Under the pieces are notes generated by a model, which saw only the letters and a list, made by a program, of their open reading frames with translations, made no database searches and had not been told where the DNA came from. Source: Lachnospiraceae bacterium (GTDB taxonomy: Bacteria; Bacillota; Clostridia; Lachnospirales; Lachnospiraceae). Taken from it: 64,000 nt of DNA. Both the position numbers and the translations under genes were made by a program. The stretch is from the NCBI GenBank assembly GCA_910576125.1, contig CAJTHM010000005.1:1-64000 (forward strand), in the 5' to 3' direction. The number at the start of each line of letters is the position of its first letter. Within the stretch, counting starts at the first letter, position 1. This document shows, in pieces, positions 16,881-26,015 of this stretch.

Positions 16881-17306
16881 ATGGAAACCAACCCCCGCGA
16901 CTATGGCGAACGGTGCAGGTTTGATGCCTTTTGCAAGACCGTATTGAAGCATGAGGCAATCGACTACATTCGGGAAATGAAGCGGCGGACCAGCCGGGAA
17001 ACATCCTTGGAGCGGTTGCCCCAGACGGCGATGGACAAGCTGTGTTCGGCGGACAGTTACCCCAGAGATAGCTATGTGTTTTCGTACTGCGGCTGTGACC
17101 TGCCGATCAGGAGCCAACAGGTGGCCGACGCCTTTGCGGGTCTGCCGGAGCAGGAGCAAAGCATTTTGATTTTGCGCCTGGTGCTGGACTTGACGGACAG
17201 CGAGATCGACGAAGCCCTGGGGCTGTCCCGGAGTGCCGTCCAGCGGCGCAGAACAAAATCGCTGAATGTCCTGCGAACGAAACTGACAGCGAGGAAAGGA
17301 GGTTAG
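16881..17306 (+). CDS. Sigma-70-like regulator of a Tn916-family element
   Basis: A 141-residue protein with a sigma region 4 HTH (LPEQEQSILILRLVLDLTDSE, then IDEALGLSRSAVQRRRTKSL at about residues 95-130). It corresponds in position and type to Tn916 Orf7, which activates conjugative-transposon transcription. The start at 16881 follows GGGGGTGAG; the longer upstream frame runs through the attenuator and is rejected. It is followed 6 bp later by the Orf8-like gene, then xis and int, the standard Tn916 order. Confidence 0.85.
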   Translation: METNPRDYGERCRFDAFCKTVLKHEAIDYIREMKRRTSRETSLERLPQTAMDKLCSADSYPRDSYVFSYCGCDLPIRSQQVADAFAGLPEQEQSILILRLVLDLTDSEIDEALGLSRSAVQRRRTKSLNVLRTKLTARKGG

Positions 17307-17311
17307 CGCCT

Positions 17312-17548
17312 ATGAAGCGTCGTAACTACAAGGGCCGTGAACCGCTTCCGCTGGCGGTGAGCGATGCGGCCCAGACCGGGGACGCTGACGCTGTAGAGCA
17401 AGTCTTGCGATACTACGAAGGTTACATAAACAAGCTGTGTACCCGGACGGTCTATGACGAAAGCGGCTGTCCCCATGCCTGCTTGGACGAGTACATGAAA
17501 AGCCGTCTGGAAAACAAACTGATCCGCGCCATTCTCGGCATGAACTGA
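17312..17548 (+). CDS. Tn916 Orf8-like helix-turn-helix protein
   Basis: A 78-residue protein of the HTH_16 family, recognisable from PLPLAVSDAAQTGDADAVEQVLRYYEGYI and the C-terminal RLENKLIRAIL helix. Strong ribosome site AAAGGAGG. It lies between the sigma-like gene and the excisionase, as in Tn916-type regulatory modules. Confidence 0.85.
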   Translation: MKRRNYKGREPLPLAVSDAAQTGDADAVEQVLRYYEGYINKLCTRTVYDESGCPHACLDEYMKSRLENKLIRAILGMN

Positions 17549-17637
17549 TAACCGGCCCCGGCTGGGGGGAGCAGCTTACCCTTTCCCTGTTCCTCCCGCC
17601 TGCGGGCCTGGGCATTTCAAAGAAAGGCTGGTGAACT

Positions 17638-17844
17638 ATGGCCGAGGAAATCGGCATTTCGGTAAAGGACAAATTTTGCCTCACCATTGAAGAAGCCTCC
17701 CGCTATTTCGGGATCGGCGAAAAGAAACTGCGCAGGCTAGTAAACAGCAACCTGGACGCTGGTTTTGTCATTCAGAACGGCGTGAAAATTCTAATCAAAC
17801 GCCAGCGGTTTGAGCAGTTTCTGGATAAGCTGTCGTCGATTTAA
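17638..17844 (+). CDS. xis: Tn916-type excisionase
   Basis: A 68-residue winged-helix DNA-bending protein: LTIEEASRYFGIGEKKLRRLV, then GVKILIKRQRFEQFLD. Xis helps the integrase excise the element. It appears intact, but its integrase (17965) is broken. Confidence 0.9.
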   Translation: MAEEIGISVKDKFCLTIEEASRYFGIGEKKLRRLVNSNLDAGFVIQNGVKILIKRQRFEQFLDKLSSI

Positions 17845-17899
17845 GCGCCGTACCTTACGAAAAGTTCCTATAAGACATTCAGATTGATATGGAAATCGG

Positions 17900-17939
17900 G
17901 CCTCGGCTATGGTATAATATGATTATATCGTGCCGAGGC
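17900..17939 (+). promoter_or_regulatory. Integrase 3 leader: extended -10 promoter inside a hairpin
   Basis: GCCTCGGC (17900-17907) and GCCGAGGC (17932-17939) flank TGGTATAAT (TATAAT at 17913-17918), with a TCTTTT tract and AAAGGAG following. It has the same design as the leader of integrase 2. Confidence 0.6.
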
Positions 17940-17964
17940 TCTTTTCACAGAAAGGAGCATAGAC

Positions 17965-18979
17965 GTGAGCGAAAAGCGACGTGACAGCAAAAACCGCATT
18001 CTTCGCAGCGGAGAGAGCCAACGCAAAGACGGACGATATGCGTACAAATACATTGACGCCACAGGCAAGCCCCGGTTTGTTTACAGTTGGAAACTGGAGG
18101 CCACAGACAGCACGCCCCAGGGCAAGCGGGACGGCCTTTCCCTGCGGGAAAAGGAGAAGCAAATCCGGCGGGACATTGAGGACGCCATTATTCCCCGTGG
18201 CGGAGAGATGACCGTTCTGGATTTGGTGAAAAAGTATCTCTCACAGAAAACCGGCGTCCGGCACAACACCGAGGCCAACTATAACTTTGTCCTCAATATC
18301 ATCAAGAAAGAGGACTTCGGCAGACAGCGCATTGACCGGGTGAAGCTGTCCGACGCCAAGTGCTGGCTCATCAAGTTACAGCAGGTCGGCAGGGGGTATA
18401 GCTCCATCCACTCCATTCGCGGCGTTGTCCGGCCTGCGTTTCAGATGGCCGTGGACGATGATTTGATACGCAAAAATCCGTTTGAATTTCAGCTTGCCAC
18501 CGTCGTTGTCAACGACAGCGTGACAAGGGAAGCGATCACAAGGAAACAGGAACGGGCATTTCTGGAATTTGTAAAGGGTGACAAGCACTTTTCCCGGTAT
18601 TATGACGGCATTTATATCCTGTTCAAGACCGGACTTCGTATCTCGGAGTTTGTTGGGCTGACGCTGGCTGACCTGGACATGAAGAACCGCAAAATCAGCG
18701 TCAACCACCGGCAAGCCAATGGTGGCACTTCACTGGGAGCATTACTTCAAGCACATCTGCCAGAAGTACAACAGTATCTACAAGGTGCAGATGCCCAAAG
18801 TCACCCCTCACGTTTGCAGGCACACATTCTGTTCCAACATGGCAAAGAGCGGTATGAACCCCAAGACGCTGCAATACCTCATGGGACACTCGGATATTAG
18901 CGTTACGCTGAACACCTATACCCACCTGGGCTTTGAGGATGCGCAGGCAGAGCTGAAACGGGTTGCCAGCGGCGAGTAG
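17965..18979 (+). pseudogene. int: Tn916-type tyrosine recombinase (integrase 3), deleted and frameshifted
   Basis: GTG 17965 starts MSEKRRDSKNRILRSGESQR, and the frame is normal through the arm and core domains and TGLRISEF to KISVNH. The next expected residues, about 65 in integrases 1 and 2, are missing. The remaining C-terminal part (MVALHWEHYFKH, HVCRHT, GHSDISVTLNTYTHL) is in another frame from 18719 to 18979. All catalytic residues exist but are split between frames. The deletion endpoint is at about 18706-18720. The intact excisionase and regulators upstream show this was a complete element recently. Confidence 0.92.
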
Positions 18980-18990
18980 TAAAACGGGAG

Positions 18991-19031
18991 ACCCCCCTTG
19001 ATTTACTACCTTTCCTACTACTTTCGGGGTC
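18991..19031. repeat. Element-end repeat (TACTACC motif), copy 2
   Basis: GACCCC and GGGGTC flank two direct TACTAC motifs (TACTACC, TACTACT). The same order occurs at 12061-12100. It lies 12 bp after integrase 3 and about 110 bp before the phosphatase start. Confidence 0.55.
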
Positions 19032-19139
19032 AAAGCTGTGCTATTTTATGCCGGGATATGCCAAGAGAATGAGCGGAAGAAAATGCCGCAAAACACCTGC
19101 AAGGCCCGAAATATCAATACTTTCAAGAGGTTTCAGGAT

Positions 19140-19616
19140 ATGACAAGAATACTTTTCGTCTGCCATGGAAATATTTGTAGAAGCCCCATGTGCGAGTTCA
19201 TCATGAAAAAACTGGTGGCAGAAAAAGGGCTCTCCCAGGACTTCTGCATCGCCTCCGCCGCCACCAGCACGGAGGAAATCTGGAACGGCATCGGCAATCC
19301 TGTCTACCCTCCGGCCAAGGCCAAGCTTGCGGAACATGGCATCAGCTGTGCCGGGAAACGCGCAGTCCAACTACAGCGCTCCGATTATGCCAAATACGAC
19401 TACCTCATCGGCATGGACAGCGCCAACATCCGCAATATGCACCGGATGCTGGGAGGTGATCCGGAAAGAAAAATCTGTAAGCTCCTGTCCTTTGCGGGCT
19501 CTGAACGGGACATCTCCGACCCCTGGTACACCGGCGACTTCGACGCCACCTACCATGACGTCACAGAGGGCTGCGAAGCTCTGCTGGCCCAGCTGCTCCA
19601 GGCCGGCAGGCTCTGA
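19140..19616 (+). CDS. Low-molecular-weight protein tyrosine phosphatase
   Basis: Cytoplasmic phosphatase that removes phosphate from Tyr or Arg residues. The signature C-x5-R-S loop is CHGNICRS at residues 9-16, and the general-acid Asp is in DPWYTG (about residue 122). It is 158 residues, normal for the family, and intact. YwlE of Bacillus subtilis, an arginine phosphatase, belongs to this family; a YwlG-like gene follows here as well. ATG 19140 is chosen because the family begins M-x-R/K-I-L-F-V-C. Its start region seems to be the attachment site of the elements upstream. Confidence 0.92.
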   Translation: MTRILFVCHGNICRSPMCEFIMKKLVAEKGLSQDFCIASAATSTEEIWNGIGNPVYPPAKAKLAEHGISCAGKRAVQLQRSDYAKYDYLIGMDSANIRNMHRMLGGDPERKICKLLSFAGSERDISDPWYTGDFDATYHDVTEGCEALLAQLLQAGRL

Positions 19617-19697
19617 CCTGTTTTCTAAAACCGGCCGGCTCTCCCATCATACAGAAAAGCCAGCCTGTTCCGGCCGGTGCCTATACCCGCAGAGCAA

Positions 19698-20282
19698 TCA
19701 TCCTCTCTCGTGCTCTGTCGTGTTTTCCCCATCCGGGCCGTACACCGCCCTTGCGCCCCCTATCAGCTTGGGCCTGGTGCGGGCACAGACTACATGGGCA
19801 TCGCCAATCTCTTTCGTGCGAATGCGAACCGGCACCGCCACATCCTTAAGATGCATCCCTATCAGAGTGTCCCCGATGTCCATGCCTGCCCCGGCCCTGA
19901 TATGTTCCACCGCTACAGGCTCCTCGAAAGTCTTATAGGCCGCCGTAGCAAATGCGCCACCTGCCTTTGGCTGGGGAATCACATTGACGATTTCATATCC
20001 GTACCGGACCGCTGCTTTCTTTTCCAGGATAAGAGCACGGTTCAAATGCTCGCAGCACTGGGCGGCCAGGTAGACTCCCGCCTCCTCTGTGGCCTGATAT
20101 ATGCTGCCGAATACCACTTCCGCCAGTTCCGGGCTGGAGAAAGTGCCGATTCCCGCCCCCGCCACCTCGCTGGTGGAACAGCCTACCACAAAGATTCCGC
20201 CCTCTTCAATACCTGCCGCATCCAAAATCTCTTTCGCCGCATTATATGCCTCGCTGCCGATAATCGACATTTCTTCTGTCAT
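19698..20282 (-). CDS. TIGR01440/UPF0340 (YwlG-like) protein
   Basis: A 194-residue conserved protein of unknown function: GIFVVGCSTSEVAGAGIGTFSS and GLYLAAQCCEHLNRAL-like motifs (here GVYLAAQCCEHLNRAL), plus a GMDIGDTLIGMHLK stretch. It is converging on the phosphatase gene. In Bacillus the ywlE and ywlG genes also lie close together. Ribosome site GGAGGG. Confidence 0.88.
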   Translation of the reverse strand: MTEEMSIIGSEAYNAAKEILDAAGIEEGGIFVVGCSTSEVAGAGIGTFSSPELAEVVFGSIYQATEEAGVYLAAQCCEHLNRALILEKKAAVRYGYEIVNVIPQPKAGGAFATAAYKTFEEPVAVEHIRAGAGMDIGDTLIGMHLKDVAVPVRIRTKEIGDAHVVCARTRPKLIGGARAVYGPDGENTTEHERG

Positions 20283-20506
20283 CCTGAAATCCCTCCTATC
20301 TCAAATATTCTGAAAAAAGTCTCTCCTTGGCCTTTCTGTTTGCAGACTTTTTCCAAAATTGCATGCTCTTTTATCTGTTCTAAAGATATCATAAGGCTTT
20401 TTCCCTGTCAACATACAGGGCAAGTGCAAAATCCGTTGCTTTTTCTGCTCCGGCAGTCTATAGCGGATTATCCGACTGCCGTGCCAAAATTTTTATAAAT
20501 TTCCTA

Positions 20507-20534
20507 TTGCTTTTTGCGCAGAATATGTTATACT
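20507..20534 (+). promoter_or_regulatory. Promoter of tRNA-Ala
   Basis: TTGCTT (20507-20512), 16-bp spacer, TATACT (20529-20534), 11 bp before the tRNA. Confidence 0.65.
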
Positions 20535-20544
20535 TTTGAGAAGA

Positions 20545-20617
20545 GGGGCATTGGCGCAGTTGGGAGCGCGCCACACTGGCAGTGTGGAGGTCACGGGTTC
20601 GAATCCCGTATGCTCCA
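20545..20617 (+). tRNA. tRNA-Ala (anticodon GGC)
   Basis: The full cloverleaf can be drawn. The anticodon loop CTGGCAG sits in a CCACA/TGTGG stem, the T arm is CGGGTTCGAATCCCG, and the acceptor GGGGCAT pairs with ATGCTCC. The acceptor contains the G3:U70 pair that marks alanine tRNAs. CCA is not encoded. Confidence 0.97.
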
Positions 20618-20625
20618 TATCGGAT

Positions 20626-20677
20626 AAAAGCCGCAGTTCATAGATTTTCCAGTAAAATCAATGGTTTGCGGCTTTTT
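20626..20677 (+). terminator. Terminator after tRNA-Ala
   Basis: AAAAGCCGCA (20626-20635) and TGCGGCTTTT (20667-20676), ending in T. Confidence 0.7.
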
Positions 20678-20927
20678 CGATGTCATGAATCCCATCCGCC
20701 GCAAGACCAAGCCTGTCCTGCACTGCCAGTGTGGCGCTCCTGGAGTTGTAGTCAAACAGCCCATTCACATCCTGATGCCTACCCGGGATTCCGCTCCGGA
20801 GTTTTTGGTATATGCAGGTTTACCAGCCTATGCACCAGCGCGGCCGGGCCGGAAAGTCTGCGGGCATCCATTAAACAGGGAGATATTGATACTAAGACGA
20901 TATTTACACAGCCAGCAATCCAAACAT
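20678..20927. other. No clear gene between tRNA-Ala and the repeat-protein remnant
   Basis: Open frames exist on both strands but none has a ribosome site or a recognisable family; it may hold decayed coding sequence. Confidence 0.3.
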
Positions 20928-22159
20928 TCATTCCCCGATTTCAATGGAATCCGTCCGATATATGAATTTCACCTGTCCATCCATTCCATCGTCAAGTCCC
21001 GAGAAGTTCTTGTAATGTTTGGAGGCATTCCGAGTAGCGCGGAGCCTTTCCACCAGACCGTCCAGGTCATCATCCACGGCATCTACCAGCTTTTGGATTC
21101 CCTCGTCATTGAACTCCTGCAATCCATCCGAAAGCTGACCCGCGCCGTCCCGCAGCTGGGTGATTCCATCCGTAAGGGCCGGGGCGCCGTTCTTCATAGC
21201 CGCAATTCATTCACCAGATTCTCATTGTCTGCGTCCACCCCATTGAAGAGCTCATTGGTGGCGATGGTCACGGTCATGCCCATCTCGAACTCTTTCACAT
21301 CGGCAGAGATTTCAAAAGAATCCGGCACATCCAGCTTGTCTGAATCCACCGCCAGGTTCTCTCGCATACCGGGCATCCCATAGCCAATAACTACAATCCT
21401 GTCGCCGTCATTTATCATCCTGCCGCCCGAAACTTCCACATTGGTGAACACGTCGTTAGCCAGAACCATCCCTGTCACCACGGCAAAAGGCACATAGACC
21501 TTGGTTCTGACGCCCCCCACTTCCGCGTATTCATACTGCTCATTTGTGTAAGAGAAGCGAATCTTCACCTTGCCGCTCTTCCCGGCAAGTTCTTCCGGGG
21601 AGATTTCTTTCCCGTCCAGCTGATAAGTAATCGTAAGCCCCACCGGCAGTTCCTTTTCGGCGCTGCCCTGATAATAGATATCGCTGCCTCCGGCCTCCCA
21701 TACTTTCACATTGCCCGGCTTTTCGGTGAAAATCTCATCGCCGCCTACATTCTCTATGTCCGCCAGCTCCGACACATCGTTTATGCCGGCCGCTTTGGCC
21801 TCATTCTTCAGCCAATCGCTGACCACAATCTTTCGGGGGCTGCCATCGGCATTCGCCCATACGTAGACCGTCTCTTCCTTGGCTATTTTTTCACCAGCCG
21901 TCTTTTCGTTTTCGGACCTGCTCTTCTCTTTTTCAACCTCTGTCCCCTTATTTTCAGATGTCCCTTTCTCATTTGCCGCTTCTCCACCCTGTGCCTCTTT
22001 GGCGGCATCCGTCGTTTCGTCTGTTTTACCGTCTGTTTCTGTCTTCCGTGCCGTATTATCTTCTGCGGCCTGCGTATAGATAACGCTTCCTGTCCCTTTG
22101 GGGGACAGTGTCCCCCCAAGGGACAGGGCTGCGCACAGCGCCGCTGCCGTCAGCTTCAC
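20928..22159 (-). pseudogene. Exported xxxLxxG-repeat protein, decapitated, deleted and frameshifted
   Basis: The N-terminal part (22159-21194) has a signal-like hydrophobic start (LTAAALCAALSLGG), a Lys/Glu/Thr-rich linker and a beta-rich domain. The C-terminal part (21197-20928) holds xxxLxxG heptads (ALTDGITQLRDGAGQLSDGL) and the usual MDGQVKFIYRTD ending. The two parts are in different frames, and the long heptad region that normally joins them is mostly missing. Codons for a normal Met start are absent: the frame is closed by TAG just upstream, where unrelated A/T-rich sequence begins. Such genes typically sit beside an MMPL transporter, and a truncated MMPL gene lies at 31579-30950. Confidence 0.75.
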
Positions 22160-22264
22160 GGCCTGCTTCCTCTTCTATCGTTTTCTTTTTGTTGTTAATA
22201 TCTACAGTGATATTGAAAATTGTAAGCTAAGAAAATAAAATTATATGTAAAGGAAGGACAGTAT

Positions 22265-22459
22265 ATGAGTTTTGAAGATAGTATTAAAAGAGCACAAGAA
22301 ACAAAAAATCAATCAAGCCAACAGCACACTTCAATTTCCACAAACCAGACGATTAACTTGGGTAAAGGTATTCCAGCTAATTATGAACTTAATAAATTGG
22401 GGCGTCCCACAAATGAAGGTTACGAAGGCGATACTACTGGTGAAATAATTAATGATTGA
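22265..22459 (+). CDS. Unrecognised 64-residue protein
   Basis: Good ribosome site (AAAGGAAGGA) before ATG; a polar, Asn/Ser/Thr-rich sequence (MSFEDSIKRAQETKNQSSQ) ending EGYEGDTTGEIIND. It is A/T-rich and sits at the edge of the phosphate-operon island. No family is recognised. Confidence 0.45.
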   Translation: MSFEDSIKRAQETKNQSSQQHTSISTNQTINLGKGIPANYELNKLGRPTNEGYEGDTTGEIIND

Positions 22460-22502
22460 TTATGCCCTTTTCATCATTGATACGTTCGAAAAGTATATGC
22501 AA

Positions 22503-22540
22503 AAAACCACATCTCTCTTAATAACAAGAGATGTGGTTTT
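22503..22540. terminator. Bidirectional terminator
   Basis: AAAACCACATCTCT (22503-22516) pairs with AGAGATGTGGTTTT (22527-22540), with A and T runs on the two sides. It serves the small gene on the plus strand and the recombinase on the minus strand. Confidence 0.85.
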
Positions 22541-22545
22541 TCATT

Positions 22546-23499
22546 TTACAGTTCCCCAACAAAATTATAAACTATCCGTACTTCCTGTGTCCTTACCCCG
22601 TCAATCTTCTCCGGCTTGCCTATCAGTATGCGGTTAATCAGTCTATTCAACACAGCCTCGTCAAGCTCCGTAATAGCCGCATATCGCTTTATTTCCTCCA
22701 TGAACGTCCGCACGTCACCCTCCGAATGTTCTTCTTCACTGATAATTGCCGCTATCTCCTGCATACGGTTCTGGTTGTTTTCCTGCTCCCTTTCCATTGC
22801 GTCCGTCAGCTTCAGGAAACGCTTTTCCGTAAGTATCCCCTTTGCCTTGTCCGCATAAAGGCTGATAAAAGTATCGTCTATCTCCTGATTGCGCCCTGCA
22901 AGGCTCTCATATTCCCTTTTAAGGCTGTCAGTGTCGGCAAGGTACTGTTTTACCATCTTCCGGCTTAAACGCCCGTAAAACGCTTCCCTGTCCTTTAACG
23001 CCCTTGCCGCAACCTCCTGTATGTCGGCAAGCACAAGGTCATATAAATCCCTTGCTTCGATTTTGTGGCTTGTGCAGGCATCTTTCCCCAACCGGTTATA
23101 GGTCTGGCAGATATAGTATGCCTTGTCTATCGGTTCACGTTCTTTCCCAGTCCGGCGGTCTTTGTTTGTCCTCCCGATTTTTTCATACCGTACCTGCATG
23201 GACTTCCCACAGGTGGCACAGTAGACAATGCCATGAAAAATATTATAATACGGGCAGCTATTCCCGTTCATTATCGGCGGTCTGCGGTCTATAAGCTGCT
23301 GTACCTTCTCCCACTCCGCTTTCGGGATAATGGCTTCGTGGCAGTCCTCTATGACTTCCCTCTGCTCCCTCGGAATGATATTGTAGATATTGGAGCGTAT
23401 GCCCTTCTGGTGCGTCTTGCAGACAACATGTGCGCCTTTGTAAAAGGGATTGCGTAAGATACCATTTTTACAAAAAAGAGAACAGCGTTTTATACTCAA
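22546..23499 (-). pseudogene. Large serine recombinase lacking its catalytic domain
   Basis: The sequence begins within the recombinase domain (NGILRNPFYKGAHVVCKTHQ, then EAIIPKAEWEKVQQL). It continues through a zinc-ribbon (CATCGKSM, then CQTYNRLGKDACTS) and a long coiled coil, and ends in the usual RIVYNF strand. The N-terminal resolvase domain with the catalytic Ser, about 250 residues, is missing. The frame start at 23499 has no proper ribosome site. It resembles recombinases of Tn4451/TndX-type elements and probably moved the phosphate-operon island before decaying. Confidence 0.88.
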
Positions 23500-23661
23500 A
23501 TAAAACCACTATTCCCTAATTTACGAATTGCATATTTATGTCATAAAGATTGCATTATCAACCACCATTAGCGTTTGTATTGAGTATATAAAGCAAATCT
23601 TATGACTTTTTTGTAAAATCTAAAAGCTATATTTTGTATAATTTTTGTAAATTTGAATTTC

Positions 23662-25341
23662 TTAGGAAATCTGCATCACATCATTTTTATCCTCTTGTAA
23701 AAAAATCTGTATGATTGTTCCCTCTCCAGGACTGCTCTGCAAATCAATCTGACCATTCAAATACTGTACGGCGTGTTTTACAATAGAAAGCCCTAACCCC
23801 GTTCCACCCGACTCTTTAGAACGGCTCTTATCCACTCTGTAAAAACGCTCGAATATCCTTGCCTGATGTTCCGCCGGAATACCAATTCCTGAATCCTTTA
23901 CAGAGATTACAGCTTGATTTTCCTCCCTGCTTACAGAAACCTCCACCATACCGCCATCTTTATTATATTTGACAGCATTATCGCAAAGATTAAATATAAT
24001 TTCCGTCAATAACCGCCGGACACTTTTTATCCTGACTGTTTCCCCTGTCACAGCAATTTCAATATCCTTTATCGCTGCTATGTCCGCCAGCCCCGCAGCC
24101 ACATCCGTTGCGACCTCATATAAGTCAACATTTTCAAAAGGCATATCGCACCCCTCGTCTAATTGGGATAAACGGATAATATCATCAATCAATGTTACAA
24201 GCCGCCCTGCCTCTGTGCGGATATGCCCTACAAAACGTGTCATATCCTCCGATTTTACAAGACCGTTTTCCATTAACTCCGCACTTCCCATTATTGATTG
24301 CAGAGGAGTTTTCAGTTCATGTGATACATTGGCAGTAAACTCCCGCCTGTTCCTTTCTGCGAAAGCTGCTTCTGTTATATCAAAGGCAAGGACAACCGCC
24401 CCGATTACAGTACCGTTAGATTCAATGCGGTTGACATGAATCTGATACTCTTTTCCCTCACGTTCTATGCGGATTTCGCTGTGTCCGCTTGAAAATGCGT
24501 CCTGTATGGCGTGGCTCACATCATGGTTTCGCTCCACTGTCAGAAAATCCTTACCTATGCAGGATTTTTTTGTATGGAACAGTTTCAATGCTGCAGGATT
24601 GATGTTCAGAATTACATTTTTTTCGTTTAAAAGCACAAGTCCTTCCGTCATGCCCTGCGTAATCTGTGTAAACTCATCATTCTTTCTCTGAAGTTCCGAC
24701 AACTGTACATCTATCTGCCTATGCTGTTTATTGATACGGTTTAACAAGGGCGCTAATTCTTCATAGGTATCATTTTCCAGCGGCTTTTCCAAATCAAGGC
24801 TGTTTAACGGCTCCATGATATGTTTGGAAATCCGGCTTGCCAGCACTCCCGATAACACAAGGGCTACAACAATCACAATTAAAATCGGCTGTATCATTCC
24901 CAAAACAAGCATCCATACAGTAGCGCTGCTAACCGAAATTCTAAGGACTGAACCGTCGTTAAGCCTTCTGGCGGAGTAAAGCGTTTTTTCCAAGAGTGTC
25001 GTGGAATAGCGCAGGCTTTTTCCTTCCCTGCTCTGTAATGCCTGCCTGATTTCCTCCCTGTCCGCATGGTTTTCCATACTTTCCTCGTCAGACTGTGTAT
25101 CATATATCACATCGCCGTTCCCAGCAACCCATGTTAAACGGTACTGATTTGATTGTAATTCCTCAAGATATTCCTGCCCGTTCTTCTCGACGGCTGCGGC
25201 TGCCAAAGACAACTCATCTTCTAACTGTTTCCCCTGAACATTACTGAAATAACGGTAAAGGCACCCCATGATGATAACAAGGCTCGCAATCAGAACAGCC
25301 GCCGCCACAACCATAATAGAATTAAAAATTTTCTTTGTCAT
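23662..25341 (-). CDS. phoR: PhoR-type sensor histidine kinase
   Basis: Membrane kinase of 559 residues. TM1 is at about residues 7-29, then an extracytoplasmic domain, TM2 (about 143-165), a PAS domain (about 225-325), HisKA with SHELKTPLQSIMGSAE (His at about 342), and HATPase with NLCDNAVKYN, DSGIGIPAEHQ and GGTGLGLSIVK. It overlaps phoP by 4 bp. Role: senses phosphate status, together with the Pst transporter and PhoU, and phosphorylates PhoP. Confidence 0.92.
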   Translation of the reverse strand: MTKKIFNSIMVVAAAVLIASLVIIMGCLYRYFSNVQGKQLEDELSLAAAAVEKNGQEYLEELQSNQYRLTWVAGNGDVIYDTQSDEESMENHADREEIRQALQSREGKSLRYSTTLLEKTLYSARRLNDGSVLRISVSSATVWMLVLGMIQPILIVIVVALVLSGVLASRISKHIMEPLNSLDLEKPLENDTYEELAPLLNRINKQHRQIDVQLSELQRKNDEFTQITQGMTEGLVLLNEKNVILNINPAALKLFHTKKSCIGKDFLTVERNHDVSHAIQDAFSSGHSEIRIEREGKEYQIHVNRIESNGTVIGAVVLAFDITEAAFAERNRREFTANVSHELKTPLQSIMGSAELMENGLVKSEDMTRFVGHIRTEAGRLVTLIDDIIRLSQLDEGCDMPFENVDLYEVATDVAAGLADIAAIKDIEIAVTGETVRIKSVRRLLTEIIFNLCDNAVKYNKDGGMVEVSVSREENQAVISVKDSGIGIPAEHQARIFERFYRVDKSRSKESGGTGLGLSIVKHAVQYLNGQIDLQSSPGEGTIIQIFLQEDKNDVMQIS

Positions 25342-26015
25342 GCCTGCACCTCTAATCTATAACCTATGCCACGCACTGTTTCAATCATTTTCCCATAATC
25401 CCCCAACTTCACACGCAATGTACGGATATGCATATCAACCGTCCTTGTTTCACTGACATAATCCGCACCCCATACATCATTAAAAAGCTGGTCACGGGTA
25501 AATGCAATTCCCGGATGAGAGAGGAACAGACGGAGAAGTTCAAACTCTTTTAAGGTAAGCTGTATCCTTTCGCTGTCAGCGGTAACAGTATGTTCGTCTA
25601 AACTGACAACAAGACCGCCTGCCTTCAAAAGATGTTCCACCTCTGTGGGATTACATCGGCGAAGTACAGCTTTCACACGGGAAACCATTTCCATCATTCC
25701 AAAAGGCTTTACAAGATAATCGTCCGCACCTAAATCAAGGCTCTGAATTTTATCGTACTCCATGCCCTTAGCCGTTGCCATGATAACGGGAATCCTGCAA
25801 GTGTCGGGACTGTCTTTCAGAAATTTCAACAATTCCACGCCGTCCTCTCCGGGCAGCATAATATCAAGGATAATCAAATCCGGCTTATCCGTGGAAAGCG
25901 CATCACGAAAAGCCGCCGCATCCGAAAAACCTGTTGCTTCAAAATCGGTAGAATTAAGCGTGTATACCTCAATATCCCTGATACTTTCATCGTCCTCTAC
26001 GCACCATATTTTCAT
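25338..26015 (-). CDS. phoP: PhoP/PhoB-type response regulator
   Basis: OmpR-family regulator of 225 residues: acidic pocket EDDES, phospho-acceptor Asp in LIILDIMLPGEDG (about residue 52), Lys in LVKPFG, and a C-terminal winged helix ending TVDMHIRTLRVKLG and VRGIGYRLE. ATG 26015 follows AAAGGAG; the upstream in-frame extension runs into phoU and is rejected. It probably binds the Pho-box-like repeats before pstS. Confidence 0.92.
   Translation of the reverse strand: MKIWCVEDDESIRDIEVYTLNSTDFEATGFSDAAAFRDALSTDKPDLIILDIMLPGEDGVELLKFLKDSPDTCRIPVIMATAKGMEYDKIQSLDLGADDYLVKPFGMMEMVSRVKAVLRRCNPTEVEHLLKAGGLVVSLDEHTVTADSERIQLTLKEFELLRLFLSHPGIAFTRDQLFNDVWGADYVSETRTVDMHIRTLRVKLGDYGKMIETVRGIGYRLEVQA

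Noticed and set aside
20661..21383. 240-codon plus-strand frame after tRNA-Ala
   Set aside because: Begins in the tRNA terminator and runs opposite the repeat-protein remnant; no family features.
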